From NCBI RefSeq assembly GCF_023516505.1, contig NZ_JAMGBB010000001.1, forward strand, positions 1,922,001 through 1,986,000: 64,000 nucleotides of DNA, given 5' to 3'. The position numbers and the translations under genes are program-made. Below, piece after piece: positions 1 through 7,778 of the stretch; the first letter of the stretch is position 1; the number at the start of each line of letters is the position of its first letter. The notes beneath the pieces are model-generated. The model did not search any database and had not been told where the DNA came from. It worked only from the letters and a program-made list of their open reading frames with translations. Origin of the DNA: Sphingomonas brevis. Its GTDB lineage: Bacteria; Pseudomonadota; Alphaproteobacteria; Sphingomonadales; Sphingomonadaceae.

Positions 1-274
1 TGGCGAGGTTGAGGCCGAGATAGGTATGCGCCGACAGGCAATAGTCGCAGCCATTCGCCTGAGCGATGGCGAGAGCGATCCGTTCGCGGGTTTTGGCGTC
101 GAGCGTCCCTCCGAGCGCGCCGTTTAGGCCAAGATAGCCTTCGAGTGCTGCAGGGCTGTTCCCCACGAGGCGGAAAAGATTCGGGACGATGCCGAGCTGC
201 TTCCCGACCGCGTCGAGCAACGGCTGTGATTCGGCGGGGGCGTCTTCGCGGGATGGGATGGTGATGCGGGACAT
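1..274 (-). CDS. AhpD-like carboxymuconolactone decarboxylase-family protein (partial)
   Basis: The N-terminal 91 residues are present; the C-terminus lies beyond the left edge of the window. The stretch 'NGCDYCLSAH' carries the CxxC plus downstream histidine that forms the redox-active site of AhpD-like alkylhydroperoxidases, preceded by 'RERIALAIAQ'. Family members reduce peroxides or act as oxidative-stress accessory proteins in the cytoplasm. Translation starts at the ATG at 272-274, with a GAAGGAGAT ribosome site just upstream. The gene is divergent from a LysR-type regulator 116 bp away, a common arrangement in which the regulator controls its neighbour. The substrate cannot be told from sequence. 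Confidence 0.85.
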   Translation of the reverse strand, partial: MSRITIPSREDAPAESQPLLDAVGKQLGIVPNLFRLVGNSPAALEGYLGLNGALGGTLDAKTRERIALAIAQANGCDYCLSAHTYLGLNLA

Positions 275-390
275 TGAGATATCTCCTTCTCGGGCCGCGG
301 GATGCGGCCTCCCAACAACGAATGCCATTCGCGCACTTCTGTGATAATCCGGTCATTGCCCACTTCACTCATGCGAATAACGGGATAATC

Positions 391-1377
391 ATGGACCGAC
401 TGGATATGCTTCGGACCTTCGTGGCGGTCGCGGACAATGCCAGCTTCGCCGAAGCTGCGCGGCGCTTGCGGATCTCGCCGACAGCTGCAAGTCGTGCGGT
501 CGCTGTCCTTGAAGCCTCGCTTAGTACCGTTCTGCTTCGTAGAACAACTCGTTCAGTTCGGACTACGGCCGAGGGAGCCATCTATCTAGATAAGTGCCGC
601 GCGGTGCTCGCTGATCTCGACGACGCGGCGCTTGCCTTACGCGGCGACGCCGCGACGCCAGGCGGAACCCTGGTCGTCACCGCGCCGGTCACGTTCGGGC
701 GGCTCCATATCGTCCCAATCGTGACCGCAATGCTACGTGCTCACAGTACGCTCAGGGTCGAGCTAACTCTGGTCGATCGGGTGGTTCGGCTGGTTGATGA
801 AGGGATCGACGTCGCGGTTCGGATTGGAGATCTATCGGATAGTGCCCTTTACGCGCTTAAGGTTGCTGAAGTGCGTCGCATCCTTGTCGCCAGCCCCCGT
901 TATCTCGCAGTACATCCAGCGCCTGCTGGTGTCGCCGGCCTGCACGGCCATTCTTTGATTTCGTTTGACGAACTGGATCGCACTCAGGAGTGGCGGTTCG
1001 GCTCCAGCGGCAAGCCGGCTATACGGGTCGGGCCGCGACTTATCGTAAATGCCGCCGATGCGGCAATCTCGGCGGCCATCGACGGCTTGGGGATAGCGCA
1101 TGTGCTTTCATACCAGGCTCTCGACGCGATTTCTTCCGGGCAACTGGTGACATTGCTTGACGACCTCGCACCGCCTCCGATCCCTGTCCACTTAATCTAT
1201 CAGGCCAACCGTCGGACGTCGGTGAACGTCCGCGCTTTCAACGACGCCGCGCGAATGCATTTCGGGCGGCTGGACCTTTCCGGACGGCTGACAACTGCGT
1301 CCACCAGGGGCAAAAGAAAAATCGCTCTGACGACCGCAATCGGTGGAAAGCGGCCACTAGTTCGAGGCCGCACCTAA
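391..1377 (+). CDS. LysR-family transcriptional regulator
   Basis: A 328-residue protein with an N-terminal winged helix-turn-helix (start 'MDRLDMLRTFVAVADNASF', recognition region 'ISPTAASRAVAVLE') and a LysR substrate-binding domain. I chose the ATG at 391 over an upstream in-frame ATG because the family begins almost exactly here. It probably senses a small inducer and regulates the divergent AhpD-like gene; this is inferred from gene order. The last ~17 residues ('TTAIGGKRPLV' and what follows) are encoded by a copy of the intergenic repeat described below, so the C-terminus looks extended. The 3' end overlaps the convergent immunity-type gene by 21 bp. Confidence 0.9.
   Translation: MDRLDMLRTFVAVADNASFAEAARRLRISPTAASRAVAVLEASLSTVLLRRTTRSVRTTAEGAIYLDKCRAVLADLDDAALALRGDAATPGGTLVVTAPVTFGRLHIVPIVTAMLRAHSTLRVELTLVDRVVRLVDEGIDVAVRIGDLSDSALYALKVAEVRRILVASPRYLAVHPAPAGVAGLHGHSLISFDELDRTQEWRFGSSGKPAIRVGPRLIVNAADAAISAAIDGLGIAHVLSYQALDAISSGQLVTLLDDLAPPPIPVHLIYQANRRTSVNVRAFNDAARMHFGRLDLSGRLTTASTRGKRKIALTTAIGGKRPLVRGRT
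1329..1360 (+). repeat. Palindromic repeat family, copy 1
   Basis: First of six copies of a ~32 bp element with core 'ccgcaatgggtggaaagc' and outer arms resembling aatgtccgc / gcggacatt. This copy reads 'ccgcaatcggtggaaagc' and lies inside the 3' end of the LysR gene. Confidence 0.75.
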
Positions 1378-1779
1378 GTCGGGGAGATTGAGGCTTTCAC
1401 GGAACGCGTCGTTCTCATCGGCCGGCCGCTCCAACGCTCGATGATACAATGCCGGGAGCACGGCAGCATACTCAGGCCGCTCCCTCCATACGCCCGGCTC
1501 AGCCCGAATGAGGGAAGAAAGCACATCGCCGGGATAATAGCCGCCTTCGAACAATGGGTCAGCTTCAAGCTTGGGCATGACGAAATCAAGCACGCATGGG
1601 AACCCATCGGATTGCGCGACCAGACACCCGATTTCCGCATTGGTGAGTTGGTAAAGTGGCTTCTTCCAGGACTGCCAGACTGCCTTGACCAATGGCATCG
1701 GCGCCTGTCGCGGGTCACCCGCGCTCAAACCCGTCAGTTCCTCTAGCGACAATGAAAAGTCGGTCGGTTTCTGTTTCAT
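1357..1779 (-). CDS. CdiI-type contact-dependent inhibition immunity protein
   Basis: A 140-residue acidic protein. Segments 'LSLEELTG', 'PLVKAVWQSWKKPLYQLT', 'LVAQSDGFPCVLDFVMPKL' and 'EADPLFEGGYYPGDVLSSL' follow the pattern I recognise for contact-dependent growth inhibition immunity proteins of the CdiI_3-like group ('KPL..LT', 'P.A...L..DP..EGD.YPGDLL'). Such proteins bind and neutralise a CdiA toxin tip in the cytoplasm. No CdiA or CdiB gene is present here, so it would be an orphan immunity gene or a member of the family with another role. A repeat copy lies 26 bp upstream of its start. Confidence 0.6.
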   Translation of the reverse strand: MKQKPTDFSLSLEELTGLSAGDPRQAPMPLVKAVWQSWKKPLYQLTNAEIGCLVAQSDGFPCVLDFVMPKLEADPLFEGGYYPGDVLSSLIRAEPGVWRERPEYAAVLPALYHRALERPADENDAFRESLNLPDLGAASN

Positions 1780-1804
1780 TGGTCGCCGTCATCGCAGCAC
1801 GACC

Positions 1805-1837
1805 TATTGTCCGCAATGGGTGGAAAGCTGCCGTTAG
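1805..1837 (+). repeat. Palindromic repeat family, copy 2
   Basis: Carries the consensus core 'ccgcaatgggtggaaagc' followed by 'tgccgttag'. It sits in the 65 bp between the immunity-type gene and the RidA gene. Confidence 0.85.
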
Positions 1838-1844
1838 CTCTTGC

Positions 1845-2294
1845 CTATTTCTGCCTCGCGTGTGCCCAGCATTCGAGTTCAATCAAGGCGCCACCAGCCA
1901 AGCCATTCGCGCCGATGGCGCTACGGGCCGGTAGCTTGCCGATCGGGAAATAGGGAACGTAAATTGCGTTAAATGCGGGCCACTTGCTCATGTCGGAAAG
2001 CATCACCGTGCATTTTACAACGTCGGCAAAGCCAAGGCCTCGCTCCTTGAGAACAGCCCCGACATTTTCCATCGTCTGCCGCGCTTGAGCCTCGAACCCG
2101 TCCTTCAGCTGCCCATCAACGTCCCCCGTCTGCCCTGACAGATAGAGCATGTCTCCAACTCTGACCGCATTCGCATACGGAGCGGGCTGACCGCCCGCCG
2201 CAGGTGCGGGAAAATACTCAACGACGGGCCAGTCCAGCGGAGCCGCCCCCGCGTCGGCGCTCAAAATCAGAACAGCTGCTGCTATGCCCCGCAT
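1845..2294 (-). CDS. Secreted RidA/YjgF/UK114-family protein
   Basis: A 149-residue protein. A short hydrophobic N-terminus ('AAAVLILSADAGAA') looks like a signal peptide, so export to the periplasm is likely. The rest is a single RidA fold: 'PYANAVRVGDMLYLSGQTG', 'QARQTMENVGAVLKERG', 'DVVKCTVMLSDMSKWPAFN' and 'PARSAIGANGLAGGALIELE'. The arginine of 'PARSA', which in RidA binds the substrate carboxylate, is present. RidA hydrolyses reactive enamines and imines, but periplasmic relatives are poorly characterised, so only the family is assigned. A second, cytoplasmic RidA protein is encoded at 57957-58418. Confidence 0.85.
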   Translation of the reverse strand: MRGIAAAVLILSADAGAAPLDWPVVEYFPAPAAGGQPAPYANAVRVGDMLYLSGQTGDVDGQLKDGFEAQARQTMENVGAVLKERGLGFADVVKCTVMLSDMSKWPAFNAIYVPYFPIGKLPARSAIGANGLAGGALIELECWAHARQK

Positions 2295-2341
2295 CGGACT
2301 ATCTCCTGCCTAATGCTATCGGGCGAGTTTCGCGCAAGGCG

Positions 2342-2374
2342 CTAATGTCCGCAACGGGTGGAAAGCGACATTCC
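2342..2374 (+). repeat. Palindromic repeat family, copy 3
   Basis: Reads 'aatgtccgcaacgggtgga' then 'aagcgacatt'. Placed between the divergent RidA and kinase genes, 48 bp upstream of the RidA start. Confidence 0.8.
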
Positions 2375-2422
2375 AGCAACGTGCACTGCCTGCTAGATTT
2401 TGTTTGAGACTAGGGGGAACTC

Positions 2423-2916
2423 GTGGTGACCGATTCAGGGATGTTGCATGCATTTTGTGGGAAAATTGCCTCGGGCAAATCTTCGCTGGCGGCTTCGCTC
2501 GCCAATGCGCCACTTACTGTCTTGATAGGCGAGGACGAACTTCTGTCGCGCCTTTATCCGGCGAAATTGCTACGATCGACGATTATATTCGTGCCGCGAC
2601 ACGGCTGCGCCGGGCCATCGGACCTCATTTGGAGAAGCTTCTCCGAACCGGCCTCAATGTTGTGTTGGACTTTCAGGCGAATACGCCAACGGCGCGAGCC
2701 TGGATCAAAACGGTCGTCGAGAGCGCAGGTGCGGACCACCAATTGCATTACCTCGATGTCTCCGACGAGGTATGCAAGTCGCGCTTGGCGGAGCGCAACG
2801 CGTCTGGAACTCATGAGTATCAGGTCAGCGAGGCGGACTTTGAATTATTCAACAGCTACGTTGTGCCCCCTGCGTCGGCTGAGGGTTTCAACGTCGTGAT
2901 TCACCCAATGTCATAG
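2423..2916 (+). pseudogene. P-loop AAA-type kinase/ATPase, frameshifted
   Basis: Two overlapping frames together make one protein. The first frame starts with GTG at 2423 after an AGGGGGA ribosome site and gives Walker A 'GKIASGKSS' and 'LIGEDELLSRLYP'. The second frame continues with 'GEIATIDDYIRAATRLR', 'VVLDFQANTPTARAWI' and 'CKSRLAERN', ending at 2916. Restoring one G in the ccgg run at 2558-2562 would rejoin them into a protein of about 165 residues typical of cytoplasmic small-molecule or nucleoside-kinase-like P-loop proteins. This is either a true single-base deletion (pseudogene) or a sequencing error. Confidence 0.75.
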
Positions 2917-2942
2917 GAAAGTGCCTGCAACTGCGATTGGTC

Positions 2943-2988
2943 GCTAATGACCGCAATGGGTCGAGGTCGATCGACAGTGGTCATTCGC
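2943..2988 (+). repeat. Palindromic repeat family, copy 4 (diverged)
   Basis: Begins 'ctaatgaccgcaatgggtc' and continues into 'acagtggtcatt', keeping outer arms aatgacc / ggtcatt but with an altered centre. Lies 26 bp after the kinase gene and 20 bp beyond the stop of the next minus-strand gene. Confidence 0.65.
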
Positions 2989-3007
2989 TACCCGCCGCAG
3001 AGACAAA

Positions 3008-3589
3008 TTAGACGACCAGCAGGCGAGCAGGCAGAACCCTGATGCACAGCCAAATGAAGAGGAGCGGGACCGCAATACGGTGAAGCTTCCGGTTGGGCCA
3101 GATGGCCAGCGCCAGAACGATGGGAAATCCAATCAGCCCTGCCAGATACATATCGCCCTGGGCGGACAATCCCCGCGTTACGAAGGAAAGCCCACCCATA
3201 AACACCACAGCGCCATATAGGACGGCTATGGCCGACCACAGGTAGCGACCAACGAAGGCGTAGTGTTCGCCAAGATCGAACGGCTGCCCGACGACTACGT
3301 TGTCAGGAAGGGCTGCGCGGGCAGCGAGATACAATGAAATCATCGGCGCCAGGATCAGGAGGAAAATCCAGATGTGGGGGCCCTTCACCGATCCCTCGAA
3401 CGCCACGTATGTCATCCGCCAGCTGTTGATAATCAGAAGGAACACGAAGGCGGCGGCAAGCAGAGCCAGCCAGTCCCACTTTACCAATCGGCGATTGATC
3501 AGAAGGCCGTGCAGGCTAACGATCATGTCACTGACTGCGAGACCCGTCACGATTGTCAGCAGGCCAAGGATATAGTCTGTGCCGCTCAT
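3008..3589 (-). CDS. Integral membrane protein of unknown function
   Basis: A 193-residue protein with about six hydrophobic segments ('YILGLLTIVTGLAVSDMIV', 'LALLAAAFVFLLIINSW', 'IWIFLLILAPMISLYLAA', and others) and short basic loops, so it is an inner-membrane protein. I prefer the start at 3589 ('MSGTDYILG'), preceded by a GGGGAA stretch, over an in-frame ATG 33 bases further upstream. No catalytic or transport signature is recognisable. It faces away from the frameshifted kinase and is bracketed by two repeat copies. Confidence 0.65.
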   Translation of the reverse strand: MSGTDYILGLLTIVTGLAVSDMIVSLHGLLINRRLVKWDWLALLAAAFVFLLIINSWRMTYVAFEGSVKGPHIWIFLLILAPMISLYLAARAALPDNVVVGQPFDLGEHYAFVGRYLWSAIAVLYGAVVFMGGLSFVTRGLSAQGDMYLAGLIGFPIVLALAIWPNRKLHRIAVPLLFIWLCIRVLPARLLVV

Positions 3590-3638
3590 GCCCCAATTCC
3601 CCGGTGCCGAGACTCCCATCAAGACTGACAGCGCAGCG

Positions 3639-3670
3639 AAGTGTCCGCAATGGGTGGAACGCGGAAATTG
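3639..3670 (+). repeat. Palindromic repeat family, copy 5
   Basis: Reads 'gtgtccgcaatgggtggaac' then 'gcggaaatt'. Between two minus-strand membrane-protein genes, 50 bp upstream of the start of the one on its left. Confidence 0.8.
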
Positions 3671-3708
3671 TGGGTGCGGGCAAAGGGCGGAGTCAACGTC
3701 GCTACCGA

Positions 3709-4398
3709 CTATAAATAGGGCTTGCAGGCCGCATCTTGAATCCGTGGGATAATCGGGTTGGCGGCTTTCAAAAGCTGGGGATCCGGTTTTAGCCCAAGCT
3801 CGCGGGCGTGGCGGTCGATCGTTGTCTTGAACGCCGGAAGTATCTCGGCCATTCCTTGAAGATCCTTCGTAGCTAATATGATCTTGCGGATGTCTGCTTC
3901 TTCAAGCCGAGTGCTCCCATCGAACTCGGCGATTGTTACCCAGGTATCGCCCGTGCGGTCCTTCACGTCGCGAAAGGTTCGCATGCTCGAATAGAGACCG
4001 GCGTAATTAAGCCGCGGCTGCAATGGGATTCGCGACGCAATCTCGCCATCGATGATTTCCCAGGCTTCGGTTCGAACCATGAAGCCCGGAAGCGGGATGA
4101 TTTCGTGTTTAAGCCGCAGAGGCTTCCCGGTTCGGAAACTTTCGGCCCATTTCCGCAGCTCCTCGGTGCGTCCATTGATGCAGGGAATCTGGGCCATTGT
4201 GAAGTCGAAGACCGCTAGGTTGCGTGAAAGTTCGGCATCCAGCGCCTCTTGAGTCTGACTTACTTCGCGCTTCCAGTGGAGGCTTTGCACCAACTCCTGT
4301 GCACCTAACGCTATGAGAACACCGAGTGTGACGATCGCCAGTTCCCATCCGACAGCATTCCAACCGTTCGGCGGCTTCAGCTTTAACAGGCGGAACAT
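3709..4398 (-). CDS. Membrane-anchored protein of unknown function
   Basis: A 229-residue protein. One N-terminal transmembrane helix ('LAIVTLGVLIALGAQELVQ', about residues 20-38) is followed by a charged domain with predicted helices and a cysteine pair (one near residue 73, one four residues from the end). The layout resembles short sphingomonad proteins that start with 'NAVGWELAIVTLGVLIALGAQ', none of known function to me. The C-terminal domain is probably periplasmic. It shares orientation with the membrane gene at 3008-3589, but a repeat copy separates them and there is no evidence of a joint operon. Confidence 0.7.
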   Translation of the reverse strand: MFRLLKLKPPNGWNAVGWELAIVTLGVLIALGAQELVQSLHWKREVSQTQEALDAELSRNLAVFDFTMAQIPCINGRTEELRKWAESFRTGKPLRLKHEIIPLPGFMVRTEAWEIIDGEIASRIPLQPRLNYAGLYSSMRTFRDVKDRTGDTWVTIAEFDGSTRLEEADIRKIILATKDLQGMAEILPAFKTTIDRHARELGLKPDPQLLKAANPIIPRIQDAACKPYL

Positions 4399-4440
4399 TC
4401 GTCATCCCCCCACAAAGATGCTGAAGTTTGCAGTTGTTCG

Positions 4441-4474
4441 CCAATGACCGCAATGGGTCGAAAGCTGCCATTAG
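4441..4474 (+). repeat. Palindromic repeat family, copy 6
   Basis: Reads 'caatgaccgcaatgggtcga' then 'aagctgccattag'. Located 43 bp upstream of the membrane-anchored gene. A short inverted fragment ('attgcggtca') follows near 4530. Confidence 0.8.
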
Positions 4475-4623
4475 ACGGTAAGCTTCTTTTTGTCGGCAGC
4501 GGGTCGGCCTGATGGAAGCTACAGCCAATCATTGCGGTCAGCACTTGCCTAATGAAACAGAAATTTCCCAATGATTGAAGTGCCCATCATTTTATGTTGG
4601 GTGCGCCAGTTTGCAGCGCAGTG

Positions 4624-5814
4624 TCAAATGCGCCGCGCCGGCGCCCCTGCAGGCAAGTCGACACAGTCTTGCACGGAAAGCGGCGGGGGTGCGTCCCCGC
4701 GCAGCCGCAGCCGATCCGTCATCCCTGCCAAACGGCGCACATAGATGTCGGTGTAGACGGTCCTGCAGCCGGCACTGAGGTGAGACAGTTCCGGAAGCAC
4801 CCATGGCTGCGGCCCGAAGTCGTCCGCATGGATTCCCTCGGAATGCGTCAGCCGCAACAATGAGTCCCAACCCTCAGCCTTGGGAATTCGCTGCTCTTCG
4901 TTGATGCGAAGTCGAGCCGCGGACGGCGGGCGTAGAAAGATCACATCGCCCCCTCGCGCCCGAATGGCCTCTACGGCTTTAGCGCTTTCCTTCAGCGTTT
5001 TTGGTACATTGAACGGCGGCTCTCCCGGGTCCGCCTTGAAGTCATTCCAGACGAAGGTCGCGTGGGCCCTCAAAAAGGGATCGGTCTCGATCCGGTCCCA
5101 CATCACATAGGCGCGCCGCCGATCGTTTGTGCTGATCTTCCAGACGTCCTCATATGGGCCAAAGACGCCCTTGCGCCATCCGCGATCTATCCGGAACAAC
5201 AAGGTGCTCAGCCGATAGTCCTTTGATGGAAAGGCCAAAGCCTTTTCCAATGCATCGCCCAGCCAAAGCCGCGTCCGCTGTGATGGCAGCCGGTATTTAT
5301 GCGGTTCCATGAGATAGAGGCCGGCAAATCCAGGCTCGCCGAAGTAAGATGTGTCGGCCATGCCGACCAGTACCAGTCCATTGACCGACGGATCCTTGGC
5401 GAGGTCCTTGAGCAACGCGAGCGCGCTCGATCCGACGACGCCGAGCTGGACTGGTTGCTTGCCTGTCAAGGCAGAAAAACGGTCCAAGTCCGTGTCGAAC
5501 ATTAACCTGCTGTCGCTCACCAGGATAACCTTGTCCTTGCCGCTGGCCTGGGCGCGCGTCTCGACCCATCGGGCGATGCTATCGTCGACATCACCCGCAA
5601 CGAGACCGAGTGAACGCATCTTCATTTCCCACCCGACCGTCAGCAGAAGAACGACGATCGCAACGATGAATGCCATTGTGCCCCATGGCCGGTTCGGAAT
5701 GTCGCGGGTCGGAACAGGCTGCGCCTGGCCCGGCCGGTCGGACGCAGTGAGCCTCAGCCCTGCGGGCAGTGCGCCCTCATGGATGGCTTCAGAAGGCGAA
5801 GTAGATGAAGGCAT
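4624..5814 (-). CDS. SGNH/AlgX-DltD-like protein paired with an MBOAT acyltransferase
   Basis: A 396-residue protein with a cytoplasmic N-terminus, one transmembrane helix near residues 46-64 ('MAFIVAIVVLLLTVGW') and a periplasmic domain. 'VILVSDSRLMFDTDL' resembles the first SGNH block and 'LPELSHLSAG' the C-terminal block with its histidine, so an SGNH-like esterase or acyl-acceptor fold is likely. The start overlaps the MBOAT gene by 26 bp, indicating translational coupling. In known pairs (AlgI with AlgJ/AlgX, DltB with DltD) the MBOAT moves an acyl group across the membrane and the partner places it on a polymer. The polymer here is unknown, as no polysaccharide genes flank it. Confidence 0.65.
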   Translation of the reverse strand: MPSSTSPSEAIHEGALPAGLRLTASDRPGQAQPVPTRDIPNRPWGTMAFIVAIVVLLLTVGWEMKMRSLGLVAGDVDDSIARWVETRAQASGKDKVILVSDSRLMFDTDLDRFSALTGKQPVQLGVVGSSALALLKDLAKDPSVNGLVLVGMADTSYFGEPGFAGLYLMEPHKYRLPSQRTRLWLGDALEKALAFPSKDYRLSTLLFRIDRGWRKGVFGPYEDVWKISTNDRRRAYVMWDRIETDPFLRAHATFVWNDFKADPGEPPFNVPKTLKESAKAVEAIRARGGDVIFLRPPSAARLRINEEQRIPKAEGWDSLLRLTHSEGIHADDFGPQPWVLPELSHLSAGCRTVYTDIYVRRLAGMTDRLRLRGDAPPPLSVQDCVDLPAGAPARRI

Positions 5815-7210
5815 TGCCTTGCCCCTGCTCGATGATCACCGCGAATAACATTGTGGCCCACGCCAAGGTCAGTGCCCAAGCGGGCGTCCGTTCGACCACC
5901 GCCTCGATGGTGGTCAATCGCATCGCCCAGTGAGTACCAACGATCGCGGCAACTATGGCCGCCGCGCATATCATCGGAACGATTGCCACTAACGGCTTGC
6001 CGCCTGGCGCATGACCGATCATGGCGCCCAGGATCGTCCATGCCTCTCCAAAACTGTCCGAACGAAAGAAGACCCAGGTCACGTCGATCAGCAGGAAGGT
6101 CAGCAGCATCAACGCAAGCAGCTGGCCCCGGCCCGGCTTAAAATCGCCAAACCTCCCCCTCAACCATCGCTCGGCCGAAAGATAGATGCCGTGCAGCCCG
6201 CCCCACGCCACAAATGTCCAGCTGGCGCCGTGCCATAACCCGCCAAGCAACATCGTGCCCATCAATGCCATATAGGTTCGCGCCGGGCCGTAGCGGTTGC
6301 CGCCCAGAGGAATGTATAGATAATCGCGGAGCCAGGCCGACAATGTGATGTGCCAGCGCCGCCAGAAATCGGAAAAACCGACGGCGCCGTAGGGAAAGCG
6401 AAAATTGTCGGGCATTGCAAAGCCAAGCGACAGTGCAACCCCGATCGCCGTGGTCGAATAGCCGGCGAAGTCGCAGAAGATCTGCCCTGCGAACGCCAAT
6501 GTCGCAATCCACGCGTCGAGCAGTAGCGGTACCGTTGGCCCACGCGGATCATAAACGGCTTCGACCACCGGGGCGAGAAAGCCGTCGGCCAGTACCACCT
6601 TCTGGAAGAGCCCAACCGTGATCAGGAAGAGCCCGAACAAGAGCATGACCCGCGTCGCCCTTTTCGGCTCGGCGAATTGGGGAACCAGCTCGGTCGGTCG
6701 CATGATCGGACCCGCCACCAAGTGGGGAAAGAAGGTGACGAACAATGCATAGTCTAGGAAATGCGCTGCCGGCTTTGAACGCTTGAGATAGACGTCGAGC
6801 GTGTAGCTAAGTGTCGCGAAGGTGTAGAAGCTGATCCCGACCGGCAGGACGATATCGTATTTCGCTGGCACATAACGGACGCCGATACTGCCTGCGATCA
6901 CGACGAAATTGTCGAGCAGGAACTGGCCATATTTGAAAAAGGCCAGCATTCCGAGATTCACGACGAGCGATGCAATCAACCAGGACCGACGCACTGATTT
7001 TCGGTCGGATTTCACCATCGTCTGTGCAGCCCACCAATCGACCACAGTGGAGGCCCACAGAAGCAGTACGAACGGTGGATTCCACGCGGCGTAGAAGAGG
7101 TAGCTGGCGATCAGCAGGAAGACCTTGCGCCCCGTCCAGGGCAGCCGCAACTGCCAGACGCCAAGGACAATGGCGAAAAAGACGACGAACGTCAGCGAAT
7201 TGAAGATCAT
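5789..7210 (-). CDS. MBOAT-family O-acyltransferase (AlgI/DltB-like)
   Basis: A 473-residue inner-membrane protein with roughly ten or more transmembrane helices. Hallmarks of the membrane-bound O-acyltransferase family are present: 'SFYTFATLSYTLDVY', 'HLVAGPIMRPTELVPQF', 'DFWRRWHITLSAWLRDYLY' and the catalytic-histidine block 'LGGLWHGASWTFVAWG'. It would take an acyl (probably acetyl) group from a cytoplasmic donor and pass it to an extracytoplasmic acceptor together with the overlapping downstream gene. The start at 7210 ('MIFNSLTFVVFF') matches the family. The 226 bp beyond it, towards 7436, shows no gene. Confidence 0.92.
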   Translation of the reverse strand: MIFNSLTFVVFFAIVLGVWQLRLPWTGRKVFLLIASYLFYAAWNPPFVLLLWASTVVDWWAAQTMVKSDRKSVRRSWLIASLVVNLGMLAFFKYGQFLLDNFVVIAGSIGVRYVPAKYDIVLPVGISFYTFATLSYTLDVYLKRSKPAAHFLDYALFVTFFPHLVAGPIMRPTELVPQFAEPKRATRVMLLFGLFLITVGLFQKVVLADGFLAPVVEAVYDPRGPTVPLLLDAWIATLAFAGQIFCDFAGYSTTAIGVALSLGFAMPDNFRFPYGAVGFSDFWRRWHITLSAWLRDYLYIPLGGNRYGPARTYMALMGTMLLGGLWHGASWTFVAWGGLHGIYLSAERWLRGRFGDFKPGRGQLLALMLLTFLLIDVTWVFFRSDSFGEAWTILGAMIGHAPGGKPLVAIVPMICAAAIVAAIVGTHWAMRLTTIEAVVERTPAWALTLAWATMLFAVIIEQGQGNAFIYFAF

Positions 7211-7436
7211 CGCGCGCGCATCCTATGCGCGGCCCGAGCACAATGCATATGACAGCCCCCTGTCTTACCCGACGCGATTCGCCTGTCTCCGCCCCAGATG
7301 CTGGACGTTAGCCAGATTTCTAGGGTGTGCCAGCGCCAGGTTGCCGGACATCGTTCAGGATTTCCGCAAAGCGGGTCGGCCAAGCGCTTGTCTGATGCCC
7401 ATCGACGACGCGGTGATCATTAGGTCTGTTCACAGA

Positions 7437-7778
7437 TTAGCGATCTGCCAGGACTCGTGCGTGCGGCGACCGGCGAGCGAACAGCAGCGCCAGATCTGCC
7501 AAACTCAGGCCATACCTCCTCTCAAACCTCCGTTCCCCGAGCCGGTGCTGCTCTGCGTGGTGGTAGGCGCAAAGACTGATGCACCATCGGTCGGAGGGCT
7601 TGAGCGCCGTTCCGCCATCGGCCCCGTTGCGGACGTGGGCGCATTCGATCGGCAGGCGCTTGCAGCCGGGCACCGAGCAGCGATGCCTGCGGACCCAGGC
7701 GCGGTGGGCCGGGCAGCAGCGTGACGGCTGGCGGAATTTCTCGCGTCGCAGTCGGTCGGGAAGTCGCAGGTCAGGCAT
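7437..7778 (-). CDS. HNH-like zinc-binding phage protein (DUF968-type)
   Basis: A 113-residue basic protein. Cysteine and histidine ligands occur as 'RHRCSVPGCKRLPIECAHVR' and 'CISLCAYHHAEQHRLGE', the pattern of DUF968/HNH-type phage proteins, sometimes linked to recombination. A 'GGTALKPSDRW' link separates the halves. It overlaps the end of the ERF gene by 8 bp, so it is the last gene of a three- or four-gene phage recombination operon. Whether it cuts DNA is not shown by sequence alone. Confidence 0.75.
   Translation of the reverse strand: MPDLRLPDRLRREKFRQPSRCCPAHRAWVRRHRCSVPGCKRLPIECAHVRNGADGGTALKPSDRWCISLCAYHHAEQHRLGERRFERRYGLSLADLALLFARRSPHARVLADR

Noticed and set aside
1329-4474. Repeat array read as an integron or CRISPR
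   Set aside because: No integron integrase or cas gene is present, spacing is 0.3-0.8 kb with genes between, and gene orientations are mixed. Palindromic intergenic repeats fit better.
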